Positions 20,011 through 28,576 of a DNA stretch of 64,000 nucleotides are shown piece by piece. Numbering within the stretch: position 1 is the stretch's first letter; each line of letters begins with the position of its first letter. The translations under genes and the position numbers were made by a program. This DNA comes from Thioclava dalianensis (GTDB lineage: Bacteria > Pseudomonadota > Alphaproteobacteria > Rhodobacterales > Rhodobacteraceae). The stretch lies in the NCBI RefSeq assembly GCF_000715505.1, contig NZ_JHEH01000001.1:124001-188000 (forward strand). The letters are read 5' to 3'. The notes beneath the pieces were generated by a model, which searched no databases, was not told where the DNA came from, and saw only the letters and a list, made by a program, of their open reading frames with translations.

Positions 20011-20032
20011 GGGAACTGAGACCGGATTATGA

Positions 20033-20058
20033 AAAGGGCGCCGCGAGGCGCCCTTTTT
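20033..20058 (+). terminator. Rho-independent terminator of typA
   Basis: AAAGGGCGCC / GGCGCCCTTT stem with a GCGA loop and a T5 run. It begins 22 bp after the typA stop. Confidence 0.9.
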
Positions 20059-20210
20059 CGTGACTGGGGATATTGACCATCTGGTAGCCCCAGCCAGAGC
20101 CGCTGATCTCGCTTGCATGTGGCGACTTCCCATCGAAGAAAGTGCTCGGCAAGAGGCACGCACCAAAGGTTTGAGGCCGCGACGGATACGACGTGTCAGG
20201 CACCGTGCCC

Positions 20211-21440
20211 TTAGTCCCGGTAATCCTCGGGCCGAAGACCGTGCCGGGTGAGTTTGTCGTAGAATGTCTTGCGGGGCAGTTTCAGCGCGACGGCGGCTTC
20301 GGTGGCGTTGCCACCTGCCCGGCTCAGCGCTTCGGCCAGAAGGGATTTCTCGACCGCCGCCATGCGCTCGGAGAGGCCCAGGCTTTCCGGCGGGGCCGTC
20401 CCCGCGCCCAGCCCCATCGCAAAGCGCATCGCCTCGGACATAAGCGCGCGCGAATTGCCCGGCCAGTCGCGCGCCATCAGCTCTGCGGTCAACTGCGGCG
20501 GGATCTGCGGCATCGGCAGGTTCGATTGCTCGCATGCGGTGGCGACGTAATGGCGGAAAAGATCGGGGATGTCCTCGGGGCGTTCAGACAGCGAGGGGAT
20601 GCGCAGCGAAAGCGCCTCAAGCCGCCAGTAGAGATCGGGATGAAACCCGCCCGCGCGCGACAGGGCCGCAAGGTCGCGATAGGTGCCCGCAATCGCGCGC
20701 GTCGCGGGCCGGGTCTCCAACAGCTCGATGAGCGCGAATTGCGCGGGCTGCGGCAAATCGGAGACCTCATCGAGATAGAGCGTGCCGCCCTCGGCCTGCG
20801 TGAACCCATCGGCCAGCGCAGAGGGCGTGAGCCCGGCTGCCGCAAGCTTGACGAAGGGACGACGCGCATTGGCCGATAGAAGGTGAATGACCTCGGCAAT
20901 CTTGGAATTGCCCGCCCCCGGCGCACCGGTGATCAGCACTTCGGCGCCCGAGCGCGCGGCCCGCCTTGCCCCTTCGCGCAGGGCCTCTGCCACAGGCGAA
21001 TGCCCCACCAGCATGCGCGCCGCCGCATCGCCGCGCTTACCCTCACGGCGAAACAGCCGGGTCTCCATGACGCGTGCTCGGGTCTCCAGCGCCTTCTCGA
21101 CCACAGCCAGCAACGCCTTGCCCGAACAGGGTTTTTCGAGAAAATCAAAAGCACCGCCCGCCATCGCGCGCACCGCCATCGGCACATCGCCCTCGCCCGT
21201 GAGCAAGATCACCGGCAGCTCGGAATCGGCGCTCTGGACCAGATCGAGCAGCGCAAAGCCGTCCTTGCCGGGCATCCGGATATCGGTCACCACGACCCCT
21301 TCAAAGCCCGGACCGATATGGTCCTTGGCCTCGATATAGCTGCCCGCGACCGTGGGGCTTAGCCCGGCCAGCTCGAGCGTCTGACCAAGCGCCTCGCGCA
21401 CCGCGCGGTCATCATCCACAAGCAGCACCCGCCGCATCAT
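20211..21440 (-). CDS. DctD/NtrC-like response regulator with degenerate AAA+ motifs
   Basis: A 409-residue regulator: receiver domain (Asp9-11, phospho-acceptor Asp53 in VVTDIRMPGKDG, Lys103 in FLEKPC), AAA+ domain about 140-370, and a Fis-type helix-turn-helix (ALSRAGGNATEAAVALKLPR). The Walker A reads GAPGAGNS: Asn178 replaces the lysine that holds ATP phosphates. The GAFTGA loop that contacts sigma-54 is missing from the segment before AEGGTLYLDEV, and the FR of the arginine-finger motif is FH (GGFHPDLYWRL). Receiver and DNA-binding parts look sound. It overlaps the kinase gene by 4 bp (ATGA). The closest named family is DctD, but sigma-54 activation is unlikely from these features. Confidence 0.85.
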   Translation of the reverse strand: MMRRVLLVDDDRAVREALGQTLELAGLSPTVAGSYIEAKDHIGPGFEGVVVTDIRMPGKDGFALLDLVQSADSELPVILLTGEGDVPMAVRAMAGGAFDFLEKPCSGKALLAVVEKALETRARVMETRLFRREGKRGDAAARMLVGHSPVAEALREGARRAARSGAEVLITGAPGAGNSKIAEVIHLLSANARRPFVKLAAAGLTPSALADGFTQAEGGTLYLDEVSDLPQPAQFALIELLETRPATRAIAGTYRDLAALSRAGGFHPDLYWRLEALSLRIPSLSERPEDIPDLFRHYVATACEQSNLPMPQIPPQLTAELMARDWPGNSRALMSEAMRFAMGLGAGTAPPESLGLSERMAAVEKSLLAEALSRAGGNATEAAVALKLPRKTFYDKLTRHGLRPEDYRD

Positions 21441-23176
21441 GCGCTATCCTCCCCGTCCGGTGCTGCGCGCAGCTCTATGGTGAATCGCGCCCCGCGCCCT
21501 TCGGGCAGGTTTTCCCCGCGCAAGGAGCCGCCGAAGCCCTGGATCAGACCATAGGAAATCGACAGGCCAAGGCCAATACCTTCCGCGGTGCCGACCTCTT
21601 TTGTCGAATAGAACGGATCAAAGATCCGCGAGGGATCGGCAATGCCGGGGCCGCTATCGGTAATCGACAGGCAGATCAACGTGTCAGCTGGGCGGATCAC
21701 GATCTCAATTTGCGGATCGGGGCGGCCCTCCATCGCATCGAGCGCGTTGGACAGCAGGTTGAGCACGACTTGGCTCAGCCGGACCTCACCGCCCAGCACC
21801 ACCGCCGCAGTTTCGGGACGCTGCCAGATCAGGCGCACACCGGCACGCTCGATCCGCGTCTCAAGCATCTCCAGCGCGCGGTCCACGACTGCGGCGAGTT
21901 CGACGGGCGTGGCAGGCGCGCTTTCCTGCCGGGCAAAGGCGCGCAGGTTGCGGATGATACGGCCCATACGATGGGCCATCTCGGCGATCCGGGTCAGGCT
22001 CGCGCCCGCCTCTTGCGCGCGCCCGCGCTCCAGCAGCAACTCGGCATTCTCGGCATATGAGCTGATCGCCATCAAAGGCTGGTTCAGCTCATGACTGATC
22101 CCCGCCGACATCTGCCCCAGCGCCGAGAGCTTGCCCGCCTGCACCAGTTCGGCCTGTGTGCGATGCAGCTCGGCATTGGTATCGCGCAGCTCGGCGGTGC
22201 GCTCGGTCACCCGAGCCTCAAGCGCGGCATTGGCCTCGGCCAGCGCCCGCCTGCGCTCCCAAAGCGCAAACAGCACGGCCCCCACCGCGAGAAAACCCGC
22301 AGCGGTCGAGAGTGCCGCCAAGCGCGCCGCACGCGTCACAGAGCCCGTGACAGCCAACGCATGACCGGTCATCTCGATCACCGGAAGATGGCGCGAAATC
22401 TCCAGCCCCGGCCCGCGCAGCGAACCCTCCCCCGAGACCAGCACGCGCCCAAGAAGCTCGCGGCGGGTGAAAGGCTCGTAGGGGGTGGTCGAGCCGGGCG
22501 GGTAATGCGCAGGATCGGGGGTGACGCCCTGCGGCGCCAGCAGCACGAGATCGGTACGATTGGTCAGAAAGCTGACCCCATCGGCATCGGTGAACCAGAC
22601 CGGCACCGGATTGCCGCGTCCCTCCGCCTCGACATTGCGCGCATTCAGACGCAGCTGGACAATGCCGATCACACCGCCCTGCGGGGCAAACACCGGGGTG
22701 GCAAAAGTGAAAATCCGCTGGCCATTGGCCGGATCGATGCGGTGATCGAACCCCGTGGCCCCTTGCTCTGCCCGCGCCAAGGCGCGGGTGATCGCGACCT
22801 TCTGGGGACCGTCGGGCGGCCCCGCCAACACCGTGCCATCCGTTCCGATCAGGCGGATATCGCGCGCGCCCGCATGATCGGCCAGACGCTGCAATGTCAG
22901 GCTGACCTTTGCGTCGCGCCGCGTGTTGGTGCCCGCGTCTTTGTGCCGGTATTTCCGCGCCAACGCGACCACTTCGGGATGACCGGCGGCCAGCACAGCG
23001 ACCTCGCGAAACTGCAAAAGCGAGCCGACCACGCGATCCGAGGCCAGTCGCAGATCCGAGACGCCCTGCGCCTCGACCCGGGCCAACCCATCGCGCGCCG
23101 AGATCCGCCATGCCGTCACCGATGCCGTAAGCGTCAGCGCGATCCAGACCAGCAAAAGCGCAACCCTTAACGCCAT
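21437..23176 (-). CDS. DctB-like sensor histidine kinase
   Basis: A 579-residue membrane sensor kinase. An N-terminal helix (ALRVALLLVWIALTLTASVT), a periplasmic PAS-like sensor region of about 270 residues, a second helix (AALSTAAGFLAVGAVLFALW), a coiled coil, the H-box ISHELNQPLMAISSYAENAE, N-box LLSNALDAM, and G boxes DSGPGIAD and GIGLGLSIS. This order matches DctB, which senses C4-dicarboxylates. No C4-dicarboxylate transporter is nearby, so the ligand is unproven. The start at 23176 is 1 bp after the stop of the GNAT gene; an in-frame ATG at 23230 would overlap it. Confidence 0.88.
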   Translation of the reverse strand: MALRVALLLVWIALTLTASVTAWRISARDGLARVEAQGVSDLRLASDRVVGSLLQFREVAVLAAGHPEVVALARKYRHKDAGTNTRRDAKVSLTLQRLADHAGARDIRLIGTDGTVLAGPPDGPQKVAITRALARAEQGATGFDHRIDPANGQRIFTFATPVFAPQGGVIGIVQLRLNARNVEAEGRGNPVPVWFTDADGVSFLTNRTDLVLLAPQGVTPDPAHYPPGSTTPYEPFTRRELLGRVLVSGEGSLRGPGLEISRHLPVIEMTGHALAVTGSVTRAARLAALSTAAGFLAVGAVLFALWERRRALAEANAALEARVTERTAELRDTNAELHRTQAELVQAGKLSALGQMSAGISHELNQPLMAISSYAENAELLLERGRAQEAGASLTRIAEMAHRMGRIIRNLRAFARQESAPATPVELAAVVDRALEMLETRIERAGVRLIWQRPETAAVVLGGEVRLSQVVLNLLSNALDAMEGRPDPQIEIVIRPADTLICLSITDSGPGIADPSRIFDPFYSTKEVGTAEGIGLGLSISYGLIQGFGGSLRGENLPEGRGARFTIELRAAPDGEDSA

Positions 23177-23177
23177 G

Positions 23178-23618
23178 CTATGTCGGGAAAGTGTAGAGGA
23201 TAAAATCGGATGCCGGGGCAAACTGGTCATAAAGCCTGCGTGCAGTGGCATTGCCCTCTTGAGTGGCCAGCCGCACGGCCCCGGCCCCGGCTTCACGCGC
23301 GGCGCCTTGCACATGTTCGATCAGCGCCCGGCCCGCGCCTGTTCCGCGCGCCTCCGGATCGACGAAGAGATCATGGATATAGCAGATCGTCTCACCCTTG
23401 AGCGGGCGCAGGATCACCTCCCAATGCACAAGTCCCAAGGCCCGGCCCGACGCATCGCGGGCAAGCGCGGCGCGCAACCCGCTTTGCGGATCGCAAATCC
23501 AGCTCCAGACAGGCGCGATCGCGGGCTCCGGATCGCTCTTGTAAAAGGCACAGTAGCCCCGAAACAATGGCTCCCACGCAGCGCGGTCTGTCTGTGTGAT
23601 GGGTGTGATCTTGAGCAT
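23178..23618 (-). CDS. GNAT family N-acetyltransferase
   Basis: A 146-residue acetyltransferase of the Gcn5 fold, starting MLKITPITQTDRAAWEPLF with GGGAGA about 8 bp upstream. The acetyl-CoA loop is seen in YIHDLFVDPEARGTGAGRAL and the C-terminal beta-strand region in GNATARRLYDQF. The substrate is unknown; the N-terminal WxxLFxGYCxFYK pattern is common in acetyltransferases acting on small amines or amino acids. It lies directly upstream of the kinase gene and probably shares its transcript. Confidence 0.88.
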   Translation of the reverse strand: MLKITPITQTDRAAWEPLFRGYCAFYKSDPEPAIAPVWSWICDPQSGLRAALARDASGRALGLVHWEVILRPLKGETICYIHDLFVDPEARGTGAGRALIEHVQGAAREAGAGAVRLATQEGNATARRLYDQFAPASDFILYTFPT

Positions 23619-23733
23619 GCGCAGTTCTCCCTTGCGCATAGTCGTGACCCGAGCCGCGCAAAAGTGCAAGCGCGCGGCTTGCGCGCGCCCCCCCGATCGG
23701 TCCAATTTGCGGATCAGACCAACCGGAGCGCCT

Positions 23734-24915
23734 ATGCAGACCCTGACCCAATCCCCGCTCGATCCGGGCTTCGTGCAAAATCCCTACCCGTTTTACGACC
23801 GGGTGCGGCAGGGCGGCCCTTTCGTGATGTGGCACGAATACAAGATGCCCGTGAGCGCGCGGGCCGCGGTCGTCACGATGGCGCTGCGCGACCGGCGTCT
23901 GGGACGCGAGGCCCCGCCCGAGATGGCGCGCCCGGCCCCTGCACATCTTGAGGCCTTCTACGCGGTTGAGCGTCATTCCATGCTGGAGCTGGAGGCGCCG
24001 CGCCACACCCGTCTGCGCAAGCTGGTCGCGAAAGCCTTCACGAGCGCGCGGATTGCAGCCCTCGCCCCCGAGATCGCAGCGCTGACCCACCGGCTGATCG
24101 ACGCGATGCCCGAGGGCGGCGGCGATCTGCTGGAACATGTCGCAAAGCCTCTGCCGGTGATCGTGATCGCGCGGCTGCTGGGTGTGCCCGAGAGCGATGC
24201 CCCACAGCTTTTGGCATGGTCCAATGCGATGGTGCAGATGTATCAGGCGCGGCGCGAGGACAGCCATGAGCGCGAGGCGGCGAATGCCGCGCAGGAGTTC
24301 ACCGATTATCTCGATGCGCTGATCGCGCGCAGGCGCAAGGCGCCGGGCGAGGATCTGCTGTCGGTGCTGATCGCCGCCGAGGAAGATGGCAGCCATCTGA
24401 GCCGCGACGAGCTGATCTCGACGGTGATCTTGCTGCTCAATGCGGGTCACGAGGCCACCGTGCACAGCCTTGGCAACGGGGTGAAGACGCTGATCGAGCA
24501 GGACATCTCGCCAATCTGGCTGACGCCTGAGCGCATTGACGGCACGCTCGAAGAGATCCTGCGCTTCGATCCGCCGCTGCATCTGTTCACGCGCTGGCTC
24601 TATGAGGATGTGGAGTTTCAAGGACAGGTGATGCGGGCGGGCTCTCAGGTAGGTTTGCTGCTTGCGGGTGCCAATCGCGATCCGGCGGGATGGGTTGAGC
24701 CGGAGGTCTTTGACCCCGCCCGCCCGATCCGCACCAATTTCGCCTTTGGCGCGGGGGCGCATTTCTGCATTGGCGCGCCGCTGGCCCGGCTTGAGATGCG
24801 CATCGCGCTGCCGATCCTGTTCGAGCGCCTGCCCGCGCTGAGCCTGACGCGCAAACCGCGCTATGCCGATCTCTATCACTTCCACGGGCTGGAGCGGCTC
24901 GATCTGCGCTATTGA
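23734..24915 (+). CDS. Cytochrome P450
   Basis: A 393-residue soluble bacterial P450. Start at 23734 (MQTLTQSPLDPGFVQNPYPF). The oxygen-activation I-helix motif is AGHEAT at residues 237-242, the ExxR is EILR at 274-277 and the haem-binding loop FAFGAGAHFCIGAPLA places the proximal thiolate at Cys345. The substrate cannot be read. Note that the usual acid before the I-helix threonine is present (HEAT). A ferredoxin-NADP reductase gene lies 146 bp downstream in the same direction, so a redox partner may be close, but no ferredoxin gene is present between them. Confidence 0.95.
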   Translation: MQTLTQSPLDPGFVQNPYPFYDRVRQGGPFVMWHEYKMPVSARAAVVTMALRDRRLGREAPPEMARPAPAHLEAFYAVERHSMLELEAPRHTRLRKLVAKAFTSARIAALAPEIAALTHRLIDAMPEGGGDLLEHVAKPLPVIVIARLLGVPESDAPQLLAWSNAMVQMYQARREDSHEREAANAAQEFTDYLDALIARRRKAPGEDLLSVLIAAEEDGSHLSRDELISTVILLLNAGHEATVHSLGNGVKTLIEQDISPIWLTPERIDGTLEEILRFDPPLHLFTRWLYEDVEFQGQVMRAGSQVGLLLAGANRDPAGWVEPEVFDPARPIRTNFAFGAGAHFCIGAPLARLEMRIALPILFERLPALSLTRKPRYADLYHFHGLERLDLRY

Positions 24916-25061
24916 TGCGCCAGATGGGTTTTCTTGCGAGATTTTCTTGGGTATGACGCGGCCAAGCCGCGTCTGCCTCCGCTCAAGCCCCCGGTCACTG
25001 GCCTCTCGCCTGTTGGCCAATTGACCGGAACGCGACGCCCAATTCAACGAGAGACGCCCCC

Positions 25062-25865
25062 GTGACCGATATCCCCAAGCTCAAGACCCTGCCCGACGCG
25101 CAGAGCGTGACCGCCGTCACCCATTGGACCGATACGCTGTTTTCCTTCCGCGTCTCGCGCCCGCAAAGCCTGCGCTTCCGCTCGGGCGAATTTGTGATGA
25201 TCGGGCTGATGGGCGATAACGGCAAGCCGCTTTTGCGCGCCTATTCGATCGCCTCGCCGAATTGGGACGAAGAGCTGGAATTCTACTCGATCAAAGTGCC
25301 CGACGGGCCGCTGACCTCCAAATTGCAGCATATCCAGCCCGGCGATGAGATCATCTTGCGCCCCAAACCCGTGGGCACTTTGGTGATCGATGCGCTGCTG
25401 CCGGGCAAGCGGGTGTGGTTTCTCGCCACCGGCACCGGGATTGCGCCCTTCGCCTCGCTGATGCGCGATCCCGAGACCTACGAGAAATTCGACGAGGTCG
25501 TGATGATGCATACCTGCCGCACGGTGGCGGAGCTGGATTACGGCCGCGAACTGGTCGAGGGGCTGATCAACGATCCGCTGATCGGCGAGATGGTCGAGGG
25601 CAAGCTGAAATACTACCCCACCACGACGCGCGAAGAGAGCCCGCATATGGGGCGGATCACCGACAACCTCGCCAATGGCAAAGTGTTCAAGGATCTCGAT
25701 CTGGCGCCAATGGACCCGACCACCGACCGCGCGATGGTCTGCGGCAGCCTTGCGTTCAACAAGGACGTGATGGCGGTGCTCGAGGGGTTTGGGCTGCATG
25801 AGGGCGCAAATTCCGAGCCGCGCGAATATGTGGTGGAAAAGGCCTTTGTCGGCGACGGCGTGTGA
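25062..25865 (+). CDS. fpr: Ferredoxin/flavodoxin-NADP(+) reductase
   Basis: A 267-residue FAD enzyme that moves electrons between NADPH and ferredoxin or flavodoxin. The start codon is GTG (25062), followed by VTDIPKLKTL. The FAD motif is LLRAYSIASPNWDEEL and the NADP motif LATGTGIAPFASLMRDP; the C-terminus ends EYVVEKAFVGDGV as in the alphaproteobacterial/Azotobacter FPR subclass. The product may supply the P450 just upstream as well as Fe-S biosynthesis. The intervening 146 bp contain no clear terminator. Confidence 0.96.
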   Translation: MTDIPKLKTLPDAQSVTAVTHWTDTLFSFRVSRPQSLRFRSGEFVMIGLMGDNGKPLLRAYSIASPNWDEELEFYSIKVPDGPLTSKLQHIQPGDEIILRPKPVGTLVIDALLPGKRVWFLATGTGIAPFASLMRDPETYEKFDEVVMMHTCRTVAELDYGRELVEGLINDPLIGEMVEGKLKYYPTTTREESPHMGRITDNLANGKVFKDLDLAPMDPTTDRAMVCGSLAFNKDVMAVLEGFGLHEGANSEPREYVVEKAFVGDGV

Positions 25866-25922
25866 ACGCCGCCGCATAACGCTCTGAGATCGTAAAGCTT
25901 ATTGCCCTTACGAGTTACGTCC

Positions 25923-26366
25923 CTAGTGGATGACCTGCGGTGTGTCGCAGCTCCCAAAGGCAATCTCTGAGCGATAGCCCTCCGGGCGCATCGACAGCGT
26001 CGCATCGCGCGAGCCCTTTACCAGCGTCAACCGCATCGCGATCAGCGGCGCGAAGTGGTTGATATTGGACGTCATATTAGTGAATTTCCAACCAAAGGTG
26101 ATCCGCTTTGGGTCATCGGTCGTGACACGCGCGTGATCGGCAGTGTGGTGAATGCGATAGGTCATCGTATCGAGCGCCAGCCACTTGCCATTCGGTAGAT
26201 GCGCCATCTGCACCTTCTCGGGCAAAATATAATCATGCGCGGCCTTGTGGAAACGACAGGCAAACCACTTAGTGCCAATTGGTACGTTTACCGTCTCTCC
26301 GGCCCACGCATGCGCAGGCAGGCCAAGCGCCAAGGCGAGCCCAAGCGTCTTCACCACTCTATACAT
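25923..26366 (-). CDS. Secreted protein of unknown function
   Basis: A 147-residue exported protein beginning MYRVVKTLGLALALGLPAHA with a clear signal peptide and cleavage expected near AHAWA. The start at 26366 is chosen over 26372 because the GGGGGG tract has normal spacing only for the former. Two cysteines remain after cleavage (FACRFH and FGSCDTP) and could form a disulfide. No motif of a known enzyme is visible. It lies between two reductase genes, without evident operon partners. Confidence 0.72.
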   Translation of the reverse strand: MYRVVKTLGLALALGLPAHAWAGETVNVPIGTKWFACRFHKAAHDYILPEKVQMAHLPNGKWLALDTMTYRIHHTADHARVTTDDPKRITFGWKFTNMTSNINHFAPLIAMRLTLVKGSRDATLSMRPEGYRSEIAFGSCDTPQVIH

Positions 26367-26534
26367 TTTCATCCCCCCGAATATCCCTATGAAAGCAGCG
26401 GCCCGCAAAACTGTGCAGCTGTTGCAAGAGGTTAGCCGTGATCGGGGAACACGCGAAGACAACTCGTCGTGTCGGGGGCGTGATGCGGCAAGGCCGGACT
26501 CGCGCCCGCGCCGTGACTGAATTTTGAGAGGATC

Positions 26535-27215
26535 TTAGTCGAACTCTTCGCGGATGATCTGCGCGTTGCTGATCCCAAAGGAGACGAGTTCCTTTTCCAC
26601 GTCATCCACCATCTCGTCGGGACCACAGATATAGAACGGTGCGGCCTCTGCGGTGGCGTATTGGCGCAGGAACCCGTGATCGAGGCGCCCCGCATGAACG
26701 CCCTCTCCCGGTGCGTCCTGATCGGTCACGAGAAAGACCGTCTTCAGCCCCTCCATCGCTTCGAACTCCTCGCGCAGAATGATGTCTTCGGCGCGTTTGT
26801 TGGAGAATATCAGCGTCGTGCCCTCAAGCGTGCCTTCGCGCTCAAGCCGGGCGCGCAGGATCGCGATGAAGGGCGTGATGCCCGCCCCTCCTGCGATGAA
26901 CGTGCCAGGTCCTGCATCGTGGATCGCGCCCCATGGCTCGGATATCTGGATCTGCTCGCCCGGCTCCAGCGTCGCGATCTGGCGCGTCACACCGTCATGA
27001 TCCGGGTAGCTCTTGATGATGAAATCAAGCGTGCTCGCCTCGTGGCTGTTGACGAAGGTGAAAGGGCGCGCCTCGTCCCGCCAGCCCTCGCGCAGAAGCG
27101 TCACATCCACGGCCTGACCGGGGGTGTAGCGAAAGCCCTCCGGGCGCGGAAAGCTCAGATGATAGGTGTCGTGGGTGACGGGGTGGATCGATTGCAGGGT
27201 GAGATCATGGGTCAC
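26535..27215 (-). CDS. Ferredoxin-reductase-type FAD/NAD(P) oxidoreductase without a ferredoxin domain
   Basis: A 226-residue protein starting at a GTG (27215) with AAGGAG 8 bp upstream: VTHDLTLQSIHPVTHDTYHL. The FAD-binding motif is ARPFTFVNS, followed by the NAD-binding domain with FIAGGAGITPFIAILRARLE and YICGPDEMVDDVEKEL. It lacks the C-terminal 2Fe-2S domain of hybrid reductases, so it needs a separate electron acceptor. Bacterial relatives are annotated as flavodoxin reductases. Function is not known. Different from the FPR at 25062, which has other FAD motifs. Confidence 0.85.
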   Translation of the reverse strand: MTHDLTLQSIHPVTHDTYHLSFPRPEGFRYTPGQAVDVTLLREGWRDEARPFTFVNSHEASTLDFIIKSYPDHDGVTRQIATLEPGEQIQISEPWGAIHDAGPGTFIAGGAGITPFIAILRARLEREGTLEGTTLIFSNKRAEDIILREEFEAMEGLKTVFLVTDQDAPGEGVHAGRLDHGFLRQYATAEAAPFYICGPDEMVDDVEKELVSFGISNAQIIREEFD

Positions 27216-27304
27216 GGCAGCGCTCCTTGGATCGTAAATCTCTTTGGGTTCTGTGACAGAACGCGCGCGCTGCAACCTGCGTTCCAAAGCCCCAGGGTGT
27301 GAAG

Positions 27305-27334
27305 ACGCGCCCGCCCTGAACCGGACGGGCGCGC
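27305..27334 (-). terminator. GC-rich hairpin after the Ala-rich gene
   Basis: An 8-bp stem (CGCGCCCG with CGGGCGCG) about 23 bp beyond the stop of the leftward Ala-rich gene. There is no T-run, so this is only a possible terminator. Confidence 0.35.
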
Positions 27335-27356
27335 CTCAGGCTTACTCCCGCACTAC

Positions 27357-28319
27357 TTACATCCCAAGTGCCGCACGGACCTGATCGACAACCCCGGATA
27401 CAAGCTTGGGATTGGTGCGCGCGCTCTCGACGGCGGTCTGAAGCTGGGTCTTGGTTGCATCGGGCAAAGCTGAGTTGTCGATCATCGTCTCCAGCTCATC
27501 CGCGTTGAACCCTTGAACGGTGAGCGCGCTGGCCGCCTCGCTCGCGCCCGGCTCGCTACCCTGCCCGGTGATCTGCGCATTGGCCTGGGCATTGGCCTCG
27601 GTGCTTTGCGCGGTCTGATTGGTCGTTTGTGCGGCGTTGGTCGCAGCCGATGCCGCATCAGAGGCCGCATCCGCCGCCTGTGTCGCGGCCTGAGCGGCCG
27701 ATTGCGCGGCACTCGCAGCCCCTTGGGTCGTGCTGTTATCGGCATTGTTGGTCGCCTGAGCGGCGGCATCTGCAGCGGCATTGGCGGCATCAGTTGCCGA
27801 TTGCGCGGCTTTGGTGGCGGCGGCGGCGGCCTCAGATGCAGCCTGCGTGGCCTTGTCGCTCGCCATATCGGTGGTCGCCTGCGCCGCCTCGCTGGCTGCG
27901 CGCTGGGCGTCATTTGCCGCGGTGCCGGCCGCCTCTGCCGCCGTCTTGGCCTCCGAGACCGATTTGTTGTCCGAGGCCTGTACGGAATCGCTGGCCGCGG
28001 CTTCGGCATCCGTCGCCTGCGCTACCGCGTTGTCGGAGTCGCTGGTGTCGGTGCTCGCGGCGGTGGTGCTGGCGGTATCGGAGCCGCTCGCCGCCGCTTC
28101 TTTTGCCTTGCTGGCCGCATCGTCAGCCGCAGCACTCATGGAACTCGCATCGCTGGAGGCGGCGGTCGCATCATTGCCCGAAGAGGCCGCTTGCGTCTGC
28201 TCCGAGCTGGATTGTTCCGCTGGGGCCGTGTTGGTCAACGGGTCCTTCGATGTCGTCAGATAAATCGCGCTTGCTGCGACAAGGGCGAGGACGACCGCGA
28301 GAGCTGCATTCTTGTTCAT
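27357..28319 (-). CDS. Ala/Ser/Thr/Gln-rich membrane-anchored low-complexity protein
   Basis: A 320-residue protein from the ATG at 28319 (AAGGAG 9 bp upstream). MNKNAALAVVLALVAASAIY is a membrane anchor or signal-anchor. Residues about 30-260 are almost all Ala, Ser, Thr, Gln, Asp and Asn, such as KAAQSATDAANAAADAAAQA, with no cysteine or aromatic residue. The pattern predicts a long hydrophilic helix or coiled coil reaching into the periplasm. The last about 55 residues form a different, balanced domain (FNADELETMIDNSALPDAT). It resembles stress or LEA-like proteins in composition only. No family is recognised. A GGAAC-N17-CGTT element 150 bp upstream may be a stress promoter. Confidence 0.78.
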   Translation of the reverse strand: MNKNAALAVVLALVAASAIYLTTSKDPLTNTAPAEQSSSEQTQAASSGNDATAASSDASSMSAAADDAASKAKEAAASGSDTASTTAASTDTSDSDNAVAQATDAEAAASDSVQASDNKSVSEAKTAAEAAGTAANDAQRAASEAAQATTDMASDKATQAASEAAAAATKAAQSATDAANAAADAAAQATNNADNSTTQGAASAAQSAAQAATQAADAASDAASAATNAAQTTNQTAQSTEANAQANAQITGQGSEPGASEAASALTVQGFNADELETMIDNSALPDATKTQLQTAVESARTNPKLVSGVVDQVRAALGM

Positions 28320-28467
28320 GGCTGATATCTCCTTCATGAAACGCGCGCGGACCGTTGCCAGACCGATCTGCACCTCTTTAATTCTCCGCGCCAAAACGCA
28401 GCGTCTGCGGTCCTTTGACAACGCGCGCTAAAGAGCGCGATTTTCGATAAATGAACCTGCGGGTTGG

Positions 28468-28493
28468 AACGCGCGGCGCCGTATCTCGGTTCC
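28468..28493 (-). promoter_or_regulatory. GGAAC-N17-CGTT element (EcfG-like -35/-10) upstream of the Ala-rich gene
   Basis: On the minus strand GGAAC (28493-28489) is followed after 17 bases by CGTT (28471-28468). This is the consensus of the alphaproteobacterial general-stress sigma factor EcfG. The element also forms an imperfect inverted repeat (GGAAC/GTTCC). It points toward the Ala-rich gene, with a leader of about 140 nt. Most Rhodobacterales lack EcfG, so this could be chance. Confidence 0.3.
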
Positions 28494-28576
28494 ACGCGCT
28501 TTGCGGTTGAAAGCGCGCCCGTGCAGGCTTATGTTTCGCGCCAGAAATATCGTTTGGCTACATAAGGATTCCCACC

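Noticed and set aside
20211-23176. Complete C4-dicarboxylate uptake locus
   Set aside because: DctB/DctD-like genes only; no dctP, dctQ, dctM or dctA in the window, so the ligand cannot be assumed.
27513-28325. Gly/Arg-rich rightward frame and apparent short repeats in the Ala-rich gene
   Set aside because: Both result from repeated Ala/Ser codons of the leftward gene. The repeats have irregular spacing, so this is not a CRISPR array.
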